64,000 nt of DNA from Megamonas sp. UBA1796 (lineage in GTDB: Bacteria; Bacillota; Negativicutes; Selenomonadales; Selenomonadaceae): the NCBI GenBank assembly GCA_002319795.1, contig DCFU01000004.1:1019-65018 (forward strand). The letters run 5' to 3'. Of this stretch, positions 15,493 through 23,495 are shown piece by piece. Below the pieces are notes generated by a model. It did not search any database and was not told where the DNA came from. It saw only the letters and a program-made list of their open reading frames with translations. Both the position numbers and the translations under genes were made by a program. Each line of letters begins with the position of its first letter. Position 1 is the stretch's first letter.

Positions 15493-15677
15493 AAATAGAT
15501 TATACGACTATGTATTTTTAATGTCAAGATGCGATACTATTACAAAAGTGAGATGAAACCTATCCATGCAAGAGATATGCCCGTCTTTCCATCACCAGCA
15601 ATAGTACATTTTGCATGCCTAAAGCGCCATCCACGCCTTAGCCTGAAGCTATATAACGCAGGTGGCGCTTTACGGAT

Positions 15678-16289
15678 TCAAACAGGCAGGCTACCATTCA
15701 ACAGCTTGATTTGATAATTTTCCCGTTTAGCGACAACTATATTGATACATCCATAATCCTGGAAAAGTCGGAACATATTAGCAATTGGCATATCCAATAA
15801 CTTGCATAACAAAAGGCGATTGATGCCCGCATGTCCCACAAGGATTAAATTTTCCGCTTTGTCCAAAAGTAATGTAGAAAATTCTGCTACGACCCTTTTC
15901 TGGGCTTCGATGAAAGTCTCACCGCCTGGTATCCGGTAATTTGCCAGGTCCTTCCCTCTGGCGGCAAATTCATCTGGGTAGACAAGCGCTACTTCTCGAA
16001 AGGTCCTTCCTTCCCACAATCCCATATTGATTTCTCGGAGATTTTGCCGATGGACAGAGTTGGCAGCTATCTTTTTTGCAATGATAGCTGCTGTCTCAAC
16101 TGAGCGCTTCAAATCACTGCAGTACACCGTCGTGCAGCCGGAATCTGCTAAAGCATTGCCCAGTTTTTCGGCCTGGGCGATTCCCAGCTTTGACAGAGGA
16201 AGGTCCAACCGGCCTATGTAGCGAGGTTCTTCCTGTGGATTGGACAAAATACTGCCATGCCGGAGCAAATAAATCGTTTTTTTCTGCAT
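15678..16289 (-). CDS. Histidine phosphatase family protein
   Basis: A 203-residue phosphatase of the phosphoglycerate mutase/CobC branch. The catalytic RHG motif is at about residues 9-11 (YLLRHGSI), a conserved arginine lies in YCSDLKRSVETA near residue 60, and the second histidine is in LILVGHAGINR. Such enzymes remove phosphate from small metabolites, for example alpha-ribazole phosphate in cobalamin synthesis. Start ATG 16289 lies 5 bp after the ligase stop and about 11 bases after GGGAGGTG. It is the last gene of the aldehyde oxidoreductase operon, so it probably acts on an intermediate of that system; the substrate is unknown. Confidence 0.82.
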   Translation of the reverse strand: MQKKTIYLLRHGSILSNPQEEPRYIGRLDLPLSKLGIAQAEKLGNALADSGCTTVYCSDLKRSVETAAIIAKKIAANSVHRQNLREINMGLWEGRTFREVALVYPDEFAARGKDLANYRIPGGETFIEAQKRVVAEFSTLLLDKAENLILVGHAGINRLLLCKLLDMPIANMFRLFQDYGCINIVVAKRENYQIKLLNGSLPV

Positions 16290-16294
16290 AATGG

Positions 16295-17626
16295 TTAGGC
16301 ACCTCCCACCAAGATCTTGTTGCCTGTTATTTTGAAGCATCTTTTGCCCTGTGGCAGAGGTGTATTTCTATCCCATGGAAGAATAGCAGCCTTCAGACAG
16401 AGGTGATTTTCGGATTCCAGCAAAGCAAGCATTGGTATTTGTCGTAAAGCCTGTAATATCTTTTTTTCATCTAATGAATCACTCAATGCTGTGACGATGA
16501 TATTGAGGCAGTTTGGTTCTCCCAAATGCACTTTTGCTGCAACATCGATTATCCCAGGCAACAAGAATAACACTTCATCCAGATCATTCAGTGTGAAAGT
16601 GTGCTCTGGACTAAGCACAGCGATTTGGCTCTTTCTTGTTTTGATTTTTTCTAAGCGTCTGAGTCCGCTTCCACAAGGGCATGCCCCCGGAATAAAGCGG
16701 GCTATGTCACCGGTCCGATAACGTATCAATGGCATACCCTCTCGTGTGAGCGTCGTGAATATGACCTCGCCATATTGTCCTTCTGGCAACGGTTGCTCCG
16801 TATGTTCATCTATGATCTCAAAGAATAGATCCATTTCCCGTAAATGGTATCCATGATGTGCACTGCATTCTATGCCTCCGCCTAATCCCATCTCTGTCAT
16901 GCCATAATGGTCAAAGACTTCACATCCCCAAATCTGCTTGAGCCTGGTTATGATGCTGTCAGGAACTCGATCTGTACTTAAAAGCACTGCTTTTGGGCGC
17001 CAGGAGTCGATTTGCCATCTCTCAAAAAAATTAGCTATCGCAAGAAGCTGTACGGGTACACCGACTAAACAGTCGGGCTTAGTTTCGCACAAGTAACTGA
17101 CGGCTCTCGGCACGATGTCAACCAACCCATAAAGCATGCATTCTGCCTTGATACGTCGCAAGCTTTCGGCTAAAAGATAGCCCACGCTTCCCGGTCGTTC
17201 ACCTGATAAAAAGATGAGAACCCGCTCACCGGCCTCGACCAAAGAGGACATCCCACAGGCAAAAAAATCGATTGTAAGCTCTTGATCTGCAGCCGTAAAA
17301 TAGATTTTCTTTGACATTCCTTCTGTCCCGGATGTAGCCAGCGTGACCACCCTGCTTATCTGGCTTTGCGAGACGCAAAGCAACTGCAGTCCCTGAGTAA
17401 TCAAATCCCCTGCAGAAGTCAGCGGATAAGCTGCCAGCTCTGAACTGTCACGCAAGTCCGGCAAGCCCGCCAAACGCTGGCGGTAAAAAGGGCTTGCCGT
17501 CCGAGCCTGTGCAATCACCGCATTCAATCGAGTGAGTTGATACTTTCGCAATGCATCAATCTGTAGGCTGGAACCTGTCATGGCCAGCTTAGCCATCATC
17601 CAGGCATCTAAAGGTGTACGAACCAT
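16295..17626 (-). CDS. AMP-dependent CoA-ligase-like enzyme (DVU_1553 family)
   Basis: A 443-residue adenylating enzyme related to phenylacetate-CoA ligases. Visible motifs are the phosphate loop TLATSGTEGMSKKIYFT (about residues 95-112), YGMTEMGLGGG (about 240), the YRTGDIARF motif (about 300) and a CPCGS segment. It activates a carboxylate with ATP, normally to a CoA thioester. It lies 4 bp after the radical SAM gene and 5 bp before the phosphatase gene, in the same order as in the DVU_1551-1559 cluster of Desulfovibrio as I recall it. A role in building or attaching an unknown group for the aldehyde oxidoreductase is inference. Confidence 0.8.
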   Translation of the reverse strand: MVRTPLDAWMMAKLAMTGSSLQIDALRKYQLTRLNAVIAQARTASPFYRQRLAGLPDLRDSSELAAYPLTSAGDLITQGLQLLCVSQSQISRVVTLATSGTEGMSKKIYFTAADQELTIDFFACGMSSLVEAGERVLIFLSGERPGSVGYLLAESLRRIKAECMLYGLVDIVPRAVSYLCETKPDCLVGVPVQLLAIANFFERWQIDSWRPKAVLLSTDRVPDSIITRLKQIWGCEVFDHYGMTEMGLGGGIECSAHHGYHLREMDLFFEIIDEHTEQPLPEGQYGEVIFTTLTREGMPLIRYRTGDIARFIPGACPCGSGLRRLEKIKTRKSQIAVLSPEHTFTLNDLDEVLFLLPGIIDVAAKVHLGEPNCLNIIVTALSDSLDEKKILQALRQIPMLALLESENHLCLKAAILPWDRNTPLPQGKRCFKITGNKILVGGA

Positions 17627-17630
17627 GACT

Positions 17631-19010
17631 TTACCTCCTTCGATACAAAGCCTGTCCCTTACGATCCGTCAAATTATAAGCACAAAAAGGTATCAATTTC
17701 TTATCCGGAGCCACTACATGAATGAAGCATTGCTTCAGCCTTTCAACATCAAGGTTCCAGGCATCTTGAAAGGCCATGCCTGATATCGCAAGCGTAAATT
17801 TGCCCACACGTGCTAAGAAATCATCGAGACTCGATACATCGCCTGCAAGAAGCGTATGAGCGGCTTGATTTCCTGCCTTTGCCTTTTTGGCTGCTGCCCA
17901 TTGTCGCGCCACGAACTGTCTGGCCCGTTTCGATTCCTGCCCATCGGATACACCAGGAGCACAACAAGCTTTATGTATTCCTGGGAAAACTTGTATGGCT
18001 CCGTCCGGCAGTAAGAGGAAGCTGCCATGGAAAGAGCATGTGGCATGTTCCGCATTGGGAGGAGAAAAGTCAATGGCCTTCATTTGTCCCTTGGTTTGTT
18101 CTTCGATATGTCGCAGCAGCTCTGGGATTGTGATGCGATCTTCATCCCTTGGCTCCTGCGGATATCTGCCAAAATAACTGATGGGCTGGAAATGTACCCC
18201 TCGTATCGTAGGCATATTGTGGATAGCAAATTGGATGATATCCCCAATTTGCCCTACATTGATCTTAGGAACTAAAGTTGGTACAAGCACGACCCCAAGA
18301 TCATATTTGCAGCACATAGCGATGACTTTCTTTTTGATAGACAACAAAGGTTTGCCTCGTAATTTTGCATATACATCATCCGATATCCCATCGAATTGAA
18401 GAAAAACACAATCCAGACCCGCCTCTTTTAATCGCTTTACATAAACTTCATCTGCTGCCAAGCGCAACCCATTTGTATTCACTTGGAAAAATCCAAAGCC
18501 AAGCTTACGTCCAATGGCAATGATTTCCGGCAAATCATCACGCAGGGTCGGTTCGCCGCCCGATAGTTGGATGTTGAAAGGACCGCCAGACTCCAGCAGC
18601 ATCCGGAACCAATCTTTGATTTCCTGTAAAGTGGGATCATCACCGGTATTTCTATCTGCTGCGGCAAAGCAGACTGGACAATCCAGATTGCAATGTTTTG
18701 TGACCTCCAGCAACACACAGCAAGTCTGTTGACGATGTTCCGGACATAATCCACAATCTGCCGGGCACCTGTCAGTTGTTGTATCGTCGTGCGTTTCAGG
18801 CCGCTCTGGCGATTGCATACGATTCCAGCTTGTATAATCAGGTTTTCCCTGCCAGATACGGACCTGATACCTGCCATGTTCTGGACAATATTTTTGCAGA
18901 TATATGGCATCTCCCCGAGCCACTCGTTGGGCCGGAATACGCTTTAAACACTCTGGACAAACACTATACGTTGAGGACAGCACATGCTCTTCTTCCTTGG
19001 CAACATCCAT
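17631..19010 (-). CDS. trsS: Radical SAM protein, TrsS-like
   Basis: A 459-residue radical SAM enzyme. An N-terminal zinc-ribbon-like segment (CPECLKRIPAQ and CPEHGRY) and a CxxxCGLCPEH segment precede the cluster-binding CNLDCPVC motif at about residues 116-123, followed by LSGGEPTLRDDLPE and a TIM-barrel core. The C-terminal part carries more cysteines (HATCSFHG, KACCAPG). The family found beside the DVU_155x genes is called TrsS and is a selenoprotein in some bacteria; here I see Cys codons and no in-frame TGA. ATG 19010 is 11 bases after AAGGGAG; ATG 19019 is an alternative. The reaction is not known. Its place between a desulfurase and a CoA ligase suggests modification of a small cofactor or of the oxidoreductase. 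Confidence 0.82.
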   Translation of the reverse strand: MDVAKEEEHVLSSTYSVCPECLKRIPAQRVARGDAIYLQKYCPEHGRYQVRIWQGKPDYTSWNRMQSPERPETHDDTTTDRCPADCGLCPEHRQQTCCVLLEVTKHCNLDCPVCFAAADRNTGDDPTLQEIKDWFRMLLESGGPFNIQLSGGEPTLRDDLPEIIAIGRKLGFGFFQVNTNGLRLAADEVYVKRLKEAGLDCVFLQFDGISDDVYAKLRGKPLLSIKKKVIAMCCKYDLGVVLVPTLVPKINVGQIGDIIQFAIHNMPTIRGVHFQPISYFGRYPQEPRDEDRITIPELLRHIEEQTKGQMKAIDFSPPNAEHATCSFHGSFLLLPDGAIQVFPGIHKACCAPGVSDGQESKRARQFVARQWAAAKKAKAGNQAAHTLLAGDVSSLDDFLARVGKFTLAISGMAFQDAWNLDVERLKQCFIHVVAPDKKLIPFCAYNLTDRKGQALYRRR

Positions 19011-19026
19011 ATTTATCATCTCTCCC

Positions 19027-19329
19027 TTATCGGCAAAGCTTTTTTTGCAGCATCGCTGCCAAAAGTTTTTCAAATTTTTGTTGAGGCTCTATCGACATAT
19101 CCGGAAAAACGACTTTGATGATTGTAGCATTGATGATTCCTTTTACTTGAGTGCCATCCGTAAATGTGACTTGAAAAAACGGGCGGGGAAATTTTCGGTA
19201 ATAATGGATTTCTCCTGTCAATCCAAGTGATTCTATGTATTCTTCATCAAGCCTGATATCTAAGCGATATTCATACACATTCGCCCCGGAAAAACAATTC
19301 TCTACCTTTTTCGATTCATAATGAAGCAT
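19027..19329 (-). CDS. Small protein of unknown function in the aldehyde oxidoreductase operon
   Basis: A 100-residue protein that I do not recognise. It begins MLHYESKKVENCFSGANVYE and continues with alternating charged and hydrophobic residues suggesting a beta-rich fold, with a helical C-terminus (QQKFEKLLAAMLQKK). The middle contains FFQVTFTDGTQVKG. The start at 19329 overlaps the end of the desulfurase gene by 14 bases, and the gene ends 17 bp before the radical SAM start, so it is translated as part of the operon. No cysteine cluster, signal or membrane segment is present. A partner or substrate-carrier role for the radical SAM enzyme is only a guess. Confidence 0.7.
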   Translation of the reverse strand: MLHYESKKVENCFSGANVYEYRLDIRLDEEYIESLGLTGEIHYYRKFPRPFFQVTFTDGTQVKGIINATIIKVVFPDMSIEPQQKFEKLLAAMLQKKLCR

Positions 19330-20449
19330 GCTGCATCTCACCAACTGCCTGGATACAGGCATCGATTTCTTCCTGTACCGTGAACCGTGACAGGCTCAAA
19401 CGAATCGTTCCGTGCGGCCCTGTCTCGAGATGAGGATAAATGCGTGGTGCACAATGCAGTCCGGTACGGCAGACGATATCAAAGCTTTTATACAAAACTT
19501 CGCCCACATCTTCTACATCCCAACCGGGCAGAGTGAAAGAAATCACCGGAGTTCTGGGGGCTCCGACCTTGATGAGTTTTGCTCCAGCAGCAATAAGGCC
19601 ACGTTCCAGCTCATTCAGCTTGTCCATCAAAGCAATAGAATCCACTGGGTTTGCCCGGGTCCACTCCAGGGCTGTAGACAATCCCAGAATAGCAGGGTCA
19701 TTTGGTGTACCTGCTTCAAAACGTGTTGGCAGCTGTAGCGGCATGTCTTCAAGATCGCTTTGGACACCAGTGCCACCCACCCAAACGGGATCCAGAACGA
19801 TAGAAGGGCCTATATATAATCCACCAGTACCGGGCGGACCCAAAAGGTACTTATGCCCAGTGAAAGCCACCATATCCATCCCCCAGATTTCTGGGAATAC
19901 TGGTAGGATGCCCAGGCTTTGCGAGGCATCCAAAAGCGTCATAGCCCCAGCCTCTCGGGCAATTCTGCCAAGCAACACAGCATCGTTGACAGCACCAGTC
20001 ACGTTGGAGGCATGGGTAAACACAGCCAGTTGTGGATGATACTTCCTTATCGCGCTTTCCCAGGCTTCTGGCAAAATCCGCCCTTGCCCATCCACAGCGA
20101 CGACATGTATGGTGATTTTTTGATGTTGTACGAGAAAATGGAGTGGACGCAGCACCGAATTATGTTCGGCTGCGCTGGTTACCACTACAGCATTTGGATG
20201 CCAGTTCATGCCATGTAAGGCGATGTTGAGTGCCTGTGTGGCATTTGGGCAAAAAATAATCCTGTCCGGATGGCGGCTCGCCAAAAGCTCTGCTAGCAGG
20301 CTGCGGCATTTCCCGGGAACATCTTGGCCTTCATTGAATCCAGAACGCCCGGCATGGTGGGGCAGACAATCGATACCACGTCCTACTGCATTTCCTACGC
20401 CGGGAGCCTTCGGCCATGCAGTCGCTGCATTGTTCAAATAAATCGTCAT
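19316..20449 (-). CDS. Class V aminotransferase, cysteine desulfurase-like
   Basis: A 377-residue PLP enzyme of the NifS/CsdA type. The N-terminus is typical (YLNNAATAWPKAPG), the PLP-binding lysine is in AFTGHKYLLGPPGTGGLYIG (about residue 195), and a cysteine lies in the C-terminal region (CRTGLHCAPRIYPHLETGP, about residue 340), where the catalytic cysteine of desulfurases sits. It probably mobilises sulfur from cysteine. MOP-type enzymes of the xanthine oxidase family often need a sulfurated molybdenum cofactor, so sulfuration of the nearby oxidoreductase or of a pathway intermediate is plausible. ATG 20449 follows AGGAGG at a somewhat long spacing of 12-13 bases. The gene overlaps the next ORF slightly and follows the NTP transferase closely. 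Confidence 0.85.
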   Translation of the reverse strand: MTIYLNNAATAWPKAPGVGNAVGRGIDCLPHHAGRSGFNEGQDVPGKCRSLLAELLASRHPDRIIFCPNATQALNIALHGMNWHPNAVVVTSAAEHNSVLRPLHFLVQHQKITIHVVAVDGQGRILPEAWESAIRKYHPQLAVFTHASNVTGAVNDAVLLGRIAREAGAMTLLDASQSLGILPVFPEIWGMDMVAFTGHKYLLGPPGTGGLYIGPSIVLDPVWVGGTGVQSDLEDMPLQLPTRFEAGTPNDPAILGLSTALEWTRANPVDSIALMDKLNELERGLIAAGAKLIKVGAPRTPVISFTLPGWDVEDVGEVLYKSFDIVCRTGLHCAPRIYPHLETGPHGTIRLSLSRFTVQEEIDACIQAVGEMQHASL

Positions 20450-20468
20450 AATGCCTTTCACCTCCTGT

Positions 20469-21596
20469 CTATCGAGCTGGAACACATTCTGCCAATCGGC
20501 AAATCTGTTGTAAGATGGCTTCTGCGGTATGTTTTTTTTGCAGAACCTTAGCTAAAACAGCCGGTTCCTGGGAGAATTTCCGTAAAGCAGGAGCAAAGCG
20601 CTCATCGAGAGATACAATCCTGTCCTCCTGCACTAATTTATCGGCAATAAAGAGCAATGTCTTTTCGTCTGGCAACGTTTCCTCGATGAATGGAAGTTCC
20701 ATATGTGTTCCTACCAAGGAAGCCAGAGTCGGGTACCCTTGGCAACGAAGCCATCGTTCACCTCGCTTGGCATGGTTGGGCCTGTTCTTGCCTATATCAT
20801 GCATAAGACAGCCTGTGCGCAGCAAATCAATATCAAATTGCAGGCCAGACTTTGCCAGAGCAATTGCCAAATCCATGGCTACATCGGCCACCTTTTGCCC
20901 ATGCCGCCATAATTTTTCGTTTCCTGGCTGGTATCTGTACAGTAAGGCCAAGCATTCTTCAGCCGAAGGCAAATCTCGTCGGAAGAACATCTTTTGCAGC
21001 CGCTGATAATCTTCCGGCGTATCTATATCCACCAGGACACCTTGATTGGGCAGATCGACTTCAATGCATCTGTTTTCAAAACCATACAGTATTTCGCGCA
21101 GACCGCCTTCGCCCCGCCCCTCGATGATAGGCGAAAAACATTCTGCTGCAATCAAAGGAGGATGCCCTCGGACGCCTTTATAAACAGGATATATCACCGG
21201 TGCCTTCGTTTTGCGGTATACATGAAGCAAAGACCGGATGCTATGCGGCCGAATGAGAGGAATATCTCCTGGTAGCAAAAAAAAGGCTTCACATGCATTT
21301 GCCAAACCGGCAAGCCCGGTAACAATCGAAGAAAACATACCTTGCGCATAATCCTCATTCTTGATTATCGTGACCGACATATCCTTTAATAACGGAAGCA
21401 GACTGCCAGATTTATAACCGACTACTACTCGTATATCATGGATGCCGCCTTGTCTCAAGCTGTTCACGGCCATTTCCAGCACAGTTTTATTACCCAATGG
21501 AAGTAAAGGCTTAAAAGTTCCCATCCGCGAAGAATATCCACCTGCTACTATGAGACCTGCAATGTTGGTGCTACAAGGTTGCCGCATCTCTTTCAC
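20469..21596 (-). CDS. MobA/MocA-like NTP transferase fused to an HD domain (DVU_1551 family)
   Basis: A 375-residue two-domain protein. Residues about 8-200 form a nucleotidyltransferase with GLIVAGGYSSRMGTFKPLLP and the metal-binding GDIPLIRP motif, close to MocA, which attaches CMP to molybdopterin. Residues about 225-350 form an HD hydrolase domain (WRHGQKVADVA, CLMHDIGKNRPNHAKRGE). MOP-type oxidoreductases use molybdopterin cytosine dinucleotide, so cofactor cytidylylation for the operon's oxidoreductase is a reasonable role, while the HD domain might hydrolyse a nucleotide or phosphoester. The start is GTG 21596 after AAGGA, or ATG 21587. The fusion of an activating and a hydrolysing domain is unusual enough to note. 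Confidence 0.85.
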   Translation of the reverse strand: MKEMRQPCSTNIAGLIVAGGYSSRMGTFKPLLPLGNKTVLEMAVNSLRQGGIHDIRVVVGYKSGSLLPLLKDMSVTIIKNEDYAQGMFSSIVTGLAGLANACEAFFLLPGDIPLIRPHSIRSLLHVYRKTKAPVIYPVYKGVRGHPPLIAAECFSPIIEGRGEGGLREILYGFENRCIEVDLPNQGVLVDIDTPEDYQRLQKMFFRRDLPSAEECLALLYRYQPGNEKLWRHGQKVADVAMDLAIALAKSGLQFDIDLLRTGCLMHDIGKNRPNHAKRGERWLRCQGYPTLASLVGTHMELPFIEETLPDEKTLLFIADKLVQEDRIVSLDERFAPALRKFSQEPAVLAKVLQKKHTAEAILQQICRLAECVPAR

Positions 21597-21620
21597 CCCA
21601 TTCCTTCCCTGCCTTACCTC

Positions 21621-22061
21621 CTACGATTCAAACGAATAACCGTTTGCGCCCAATATTTCCTGCACTTTTTCCAGACTGGACAGCACAAGCTGTGGACACC
21701 GCATCATTCGATTGGCAGGATTTTGTTCCAAGATCATGTTGCAATCCGTTCCGCCATACATAGAAACAGTTTGTTCAAACCAATCGACGAACTCTTTGAG
21801 CATATCATTAAGATGGCTATCTTCTAATTCTTCAGGCAATCCCTTACCGGCATAAAGCCCAATCAGACATGCTCCTCCCGTCAATATCCCACAAGTCTTG
21901 CCACAAAAACCGATACCTCCATTCAAACCGGACATCGCTCTTACTAAATCTGGGTTTTCTTTTTCTTGTGCCCTGAGGCCAATGATAAGCATAATCTGGC
22001 TACAATAAAAGCCAACTTGGGAAAGCTCCATTAATTTAAAAATTCTGTCTGTCATCGCCAT
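21621..22061 (-). CDS. C-GCAxxG-C-C family protein (DVU_1555 type)
   Basis: A 146-residue mostly helical protein with the redox or metal-binding cysteine pattern of the C_GCAxxG_C_C family: an early Cys (FYCSQIML, about residue 20), the central block GIGFCGKTCGILTGGACLIG (about 50-69), and later cysteines (TDCNMI, MRCPQLV). Members are thought to bind iron-sulfur clusters or to carry out thiol redox chemistry; the precise function is not known. ATG 22061 was chosen because AAAGGAG lies 6 bases upstream. It sits in the same position relative to the NTP transferase as in the Desulfovibrio cluster. Confidence 0.8.
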   Translation of the reverse strand: MAMTDRIFKLMELSQVGFYCSQIMLIIGLRAQEKENPDLVRAMSGLNGGIGFCGKTCGILTGGACLIGLYAGKGLPEELEDSHLNDMLKEFVDWFEQTVSMYGGTDCNMILEQNPANRMMRCPQLVLSSLEKVQEILGANGYSFES

Positions 22062-22209
22062 CTGCATCTCCTTTATGCCTTTCCCCCAGCTTTCCCACTA
22101 TCAATCGTACTCCTCACCGCTTCCTTCCTGCTGGTGCTGGCAAAGGCTGCGGCTGCCACAACTGCATCATATCGAAGTTGTTGGGCAAAAGCTGGTCAAA
22201 CGTATTTTT

Positions 22210-22470
22210 TTATTTCTCTGAGCCACATCGACCTTGGTCTGGCCCTTTACCGATCAAAGCGTTGATTTTTTCCAAAGCTGTCCCTGACAAAAGATTAATA
22301 TGGGAAGGTCTTCCCTCAATGTCTTCACCGATCAGCACAATTCCATTGTCCGTTTCTAAGTAACGGATTGGAACATCGCGCCGATATACTTTCCTGGTGT
22401 ATTTATCCGTAATCTCGATTATAATCGAATCTGCTTCAATCTTGTCCACAGCTGTTGTTTCGCGCTCCAT
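22210..22470 (-). CDS. Small protein of unknown function in the aldehyde oxidoreductase operon
   Basis: An 86-residue soluble protein that I do not recognise. It starts MERETTAVDKIEADSIIIEI, has a central YRRDVPIRYLETDNGIVLIG and a C-terminal LSGTALEKINALIGKG. It lies 20 bp after the zinc-ribbon gene on the same strand, so it belongs to the operon. After its TAA stop the same frame stays open for 31 more sense codons (22114-22209) that read like protein, so the gene may have been longer, or a second small peptide may follow. No cysteine motif apart from one Cys near the end. Confidence 0.68.
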   Translation of the reverse strand: MERETTAVDKIEADSIIIEITDKYTRKVYRRDVPIRYLETDNGIVLIGEDIEGRPSHINLLSGTALEKINALIGKGPDQGRCGSEK

Positions 22471-22490
22471 TGGATGACCTCCTCATACCC

Positions 22491-22679
22491 TTATTTTATC
22501 AAGCGTGCACCCATCTTACATTTTGGACAATGGCGTCCCGCATCGCTATCCTCACAACTCTTGCAATAAATGGTAAAGCATCGGCAGCACTGGTATAAAA
22601 CATCTTCCGCCACTTCCCTGCCACAGCTGGGGCAGCGTCTTTCCTGAGGGCTATCATGCATATTTTCCAAATCATTCAT
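22491..22679 (-). CDS. Small zinc-ribbon protein
   Basis: A 62-residue protein with four CxxC-type pairs: CPSCGRE, CCRCFTIYC, KSCED and CPKCKMG. It looks like a double zinc ribbon or a small rubredoxin-like metal protein. Its ATG overlaps the TGA of the methyltransferase gene (ATGA), and a GAGAGG box adjoins. It may be a redox or scaffold partner in the operon; its precise role is not known. Confidence 0.75.
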   Translation of the reverse strand: MNDLENMHDSPQERRCPSCGREVAEDVLYQCCRCFTIYCKSCEDSDAGRHCPKCKMGARLIK

Positions 22680-23289
22680 CCTCTCTTGTCGCTTTTTCTG
22701 CCATGACTAAAAAATAACCCGGCTTTACTTTTTTGATACTCTCCAAACCTAATCTCAAAATCCCTTGTTCCATAATCAGCGAAGCAAGAAATCCCGGCAA
22801 TAAGTTGGAACGATCTTCCCAACATCGAATAGAAAAACCATGTTGCAGCAATATGTCTTGCCATTCTTTACAGGTCTTGTATTCTGGGACAAAACCGCCT
22901 GCTTCGTTCCGGGCATAAACATCCGTTATGGCCAGGATGCCATTTTTGTTCAATATACGTTCAATCTCGGTAAGCACCGCCCCTGCTGATTCCATAACGG
23001 AAAGGCTGCATTCAGCAATCACGCCATCCATCGTCGCATCAGCAAAAGGCAAGCACTCACCTGGTGCTTGGAGCAGTGGTAAGCCAGGCGTCCGATTCCA
23101 TCCTTGCACTAAACGTGTTTCAGATATATCAACACCGATTGCTTGTAGTTTCCAGACGTCACGCAGATATTCTACTGTAGTTCCGATACCGCATCCAATA
23201 TCCAAGACCTTCGCTCCCGGAGAAAAACCACAAAGTTTGATGAGTTGCTCTGTAAGCCCCAACCCGCCGGGATGTTCGTGCAACATCAT
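22672..23289 (-). CDS. trsM: SAM-dependent methyltransferase (DVU_1556 family, TrsM-like)
   Basis: A 205-residue class I methyltransferase. Motif I is KVLDIGCGIGTTVEYLRD (about residues 34-51), followed by AIGVDISETRL, a DGVIAECSLSVM post-I motif and NKNGILAITDVYAR. It overlaps both neighbours by a few bases, so it is tightly co-expressed with the small redox protein and the zinc-ribbon protein. In the comparable Desulfovibrio cluster this position holds the DVU_1556 methyltransferase, named TrsM in current annotation as I recall. The acceptor is unknown; a small cofactor or arsenical/thiol compound cannot be excluded. Confidence 0.82.
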   Translation of the reverse strand: MMLHEHPGGLGLTEQLIKLCGFSPGAKVLDIGCGIGTTVEYLRDVWKLQAIGVDISETRLVQGWNRTPGLPLLQAPGECLPFADATMDGVIAECSLSVMESAGAVLTEIERILNKNGILAITDVYARNEAGGFVPEYKTCKEWQDILLQHGFSIRCWEDRSNLLPGFLASLIMEQGILRLGLESIKKVKPGYFLVMAEKATREDE

Positions 23290-23495
23290 TTATCCTCCAT
23301 AGATGCCTCTACTTGCTGCATCTTACCATTAGCAAGCTCTTCCGGAATGTATACCAGCCCGCATTGCGAACATTTATATAGTTCCACAGGAAAAGTAGTA
23401 CCAAGATATTGCAAGGTTGTTTTTCCTAAGGTAAGTTTAATGCCACACTTGAGGCATACGATGTCAACTGCCTGTTTTTCTGTCAAAGCACTCAT
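23286..23495 (-). CDS. Small CxxC redox protein (DVU_1557 family)
   Basis: A 69-residue protein with two CxxC pairs: CLKCGIKL at about residue 14 and CSQCGLVYI at about residue 42. This spacing suits a single rubredoxin or zinc-ribbon site. It overlaps the start of the methyltransferase and the end of the dicluster oxidoreductase gene by 4 bases each, which indicates translational coupling. It could pass electrons between the oxidoreductase subunits or to the radical SAM enzyme; this is inference. Confidence 0.8.
   Translation of the reverse strand: MSALTEKQAVDIVCLKCGIKLTLGKTTLQYLGTTFPVELYKCSQCGLVYIPEELANGKMQQVEASMEDK

Larger units (their letters stand above)
15343..15677. other. 335-bp regulatory gap upstream of the GPH importer
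   Basis: It holds two palindromic operator candidates (15363-15376 and 15479-15492) and a stem with 10-bp arms (TAAAGCGCCA at 15620-15629, TGGCGCTTTA at 15663-15672) around a 33-base loop. The stem is placed to act at the end of the histidine phosphatase operon, whose stop is at 15678, but is on the upstream side of the importer. No gene is seen. Confidence 0.5.

Noticed and set aside
17631..19010. Selenocysteine codon in the radical SAM gene
   Set aside because: No in-frame TGA is present; the corresponding positions appear to be Cys codons.
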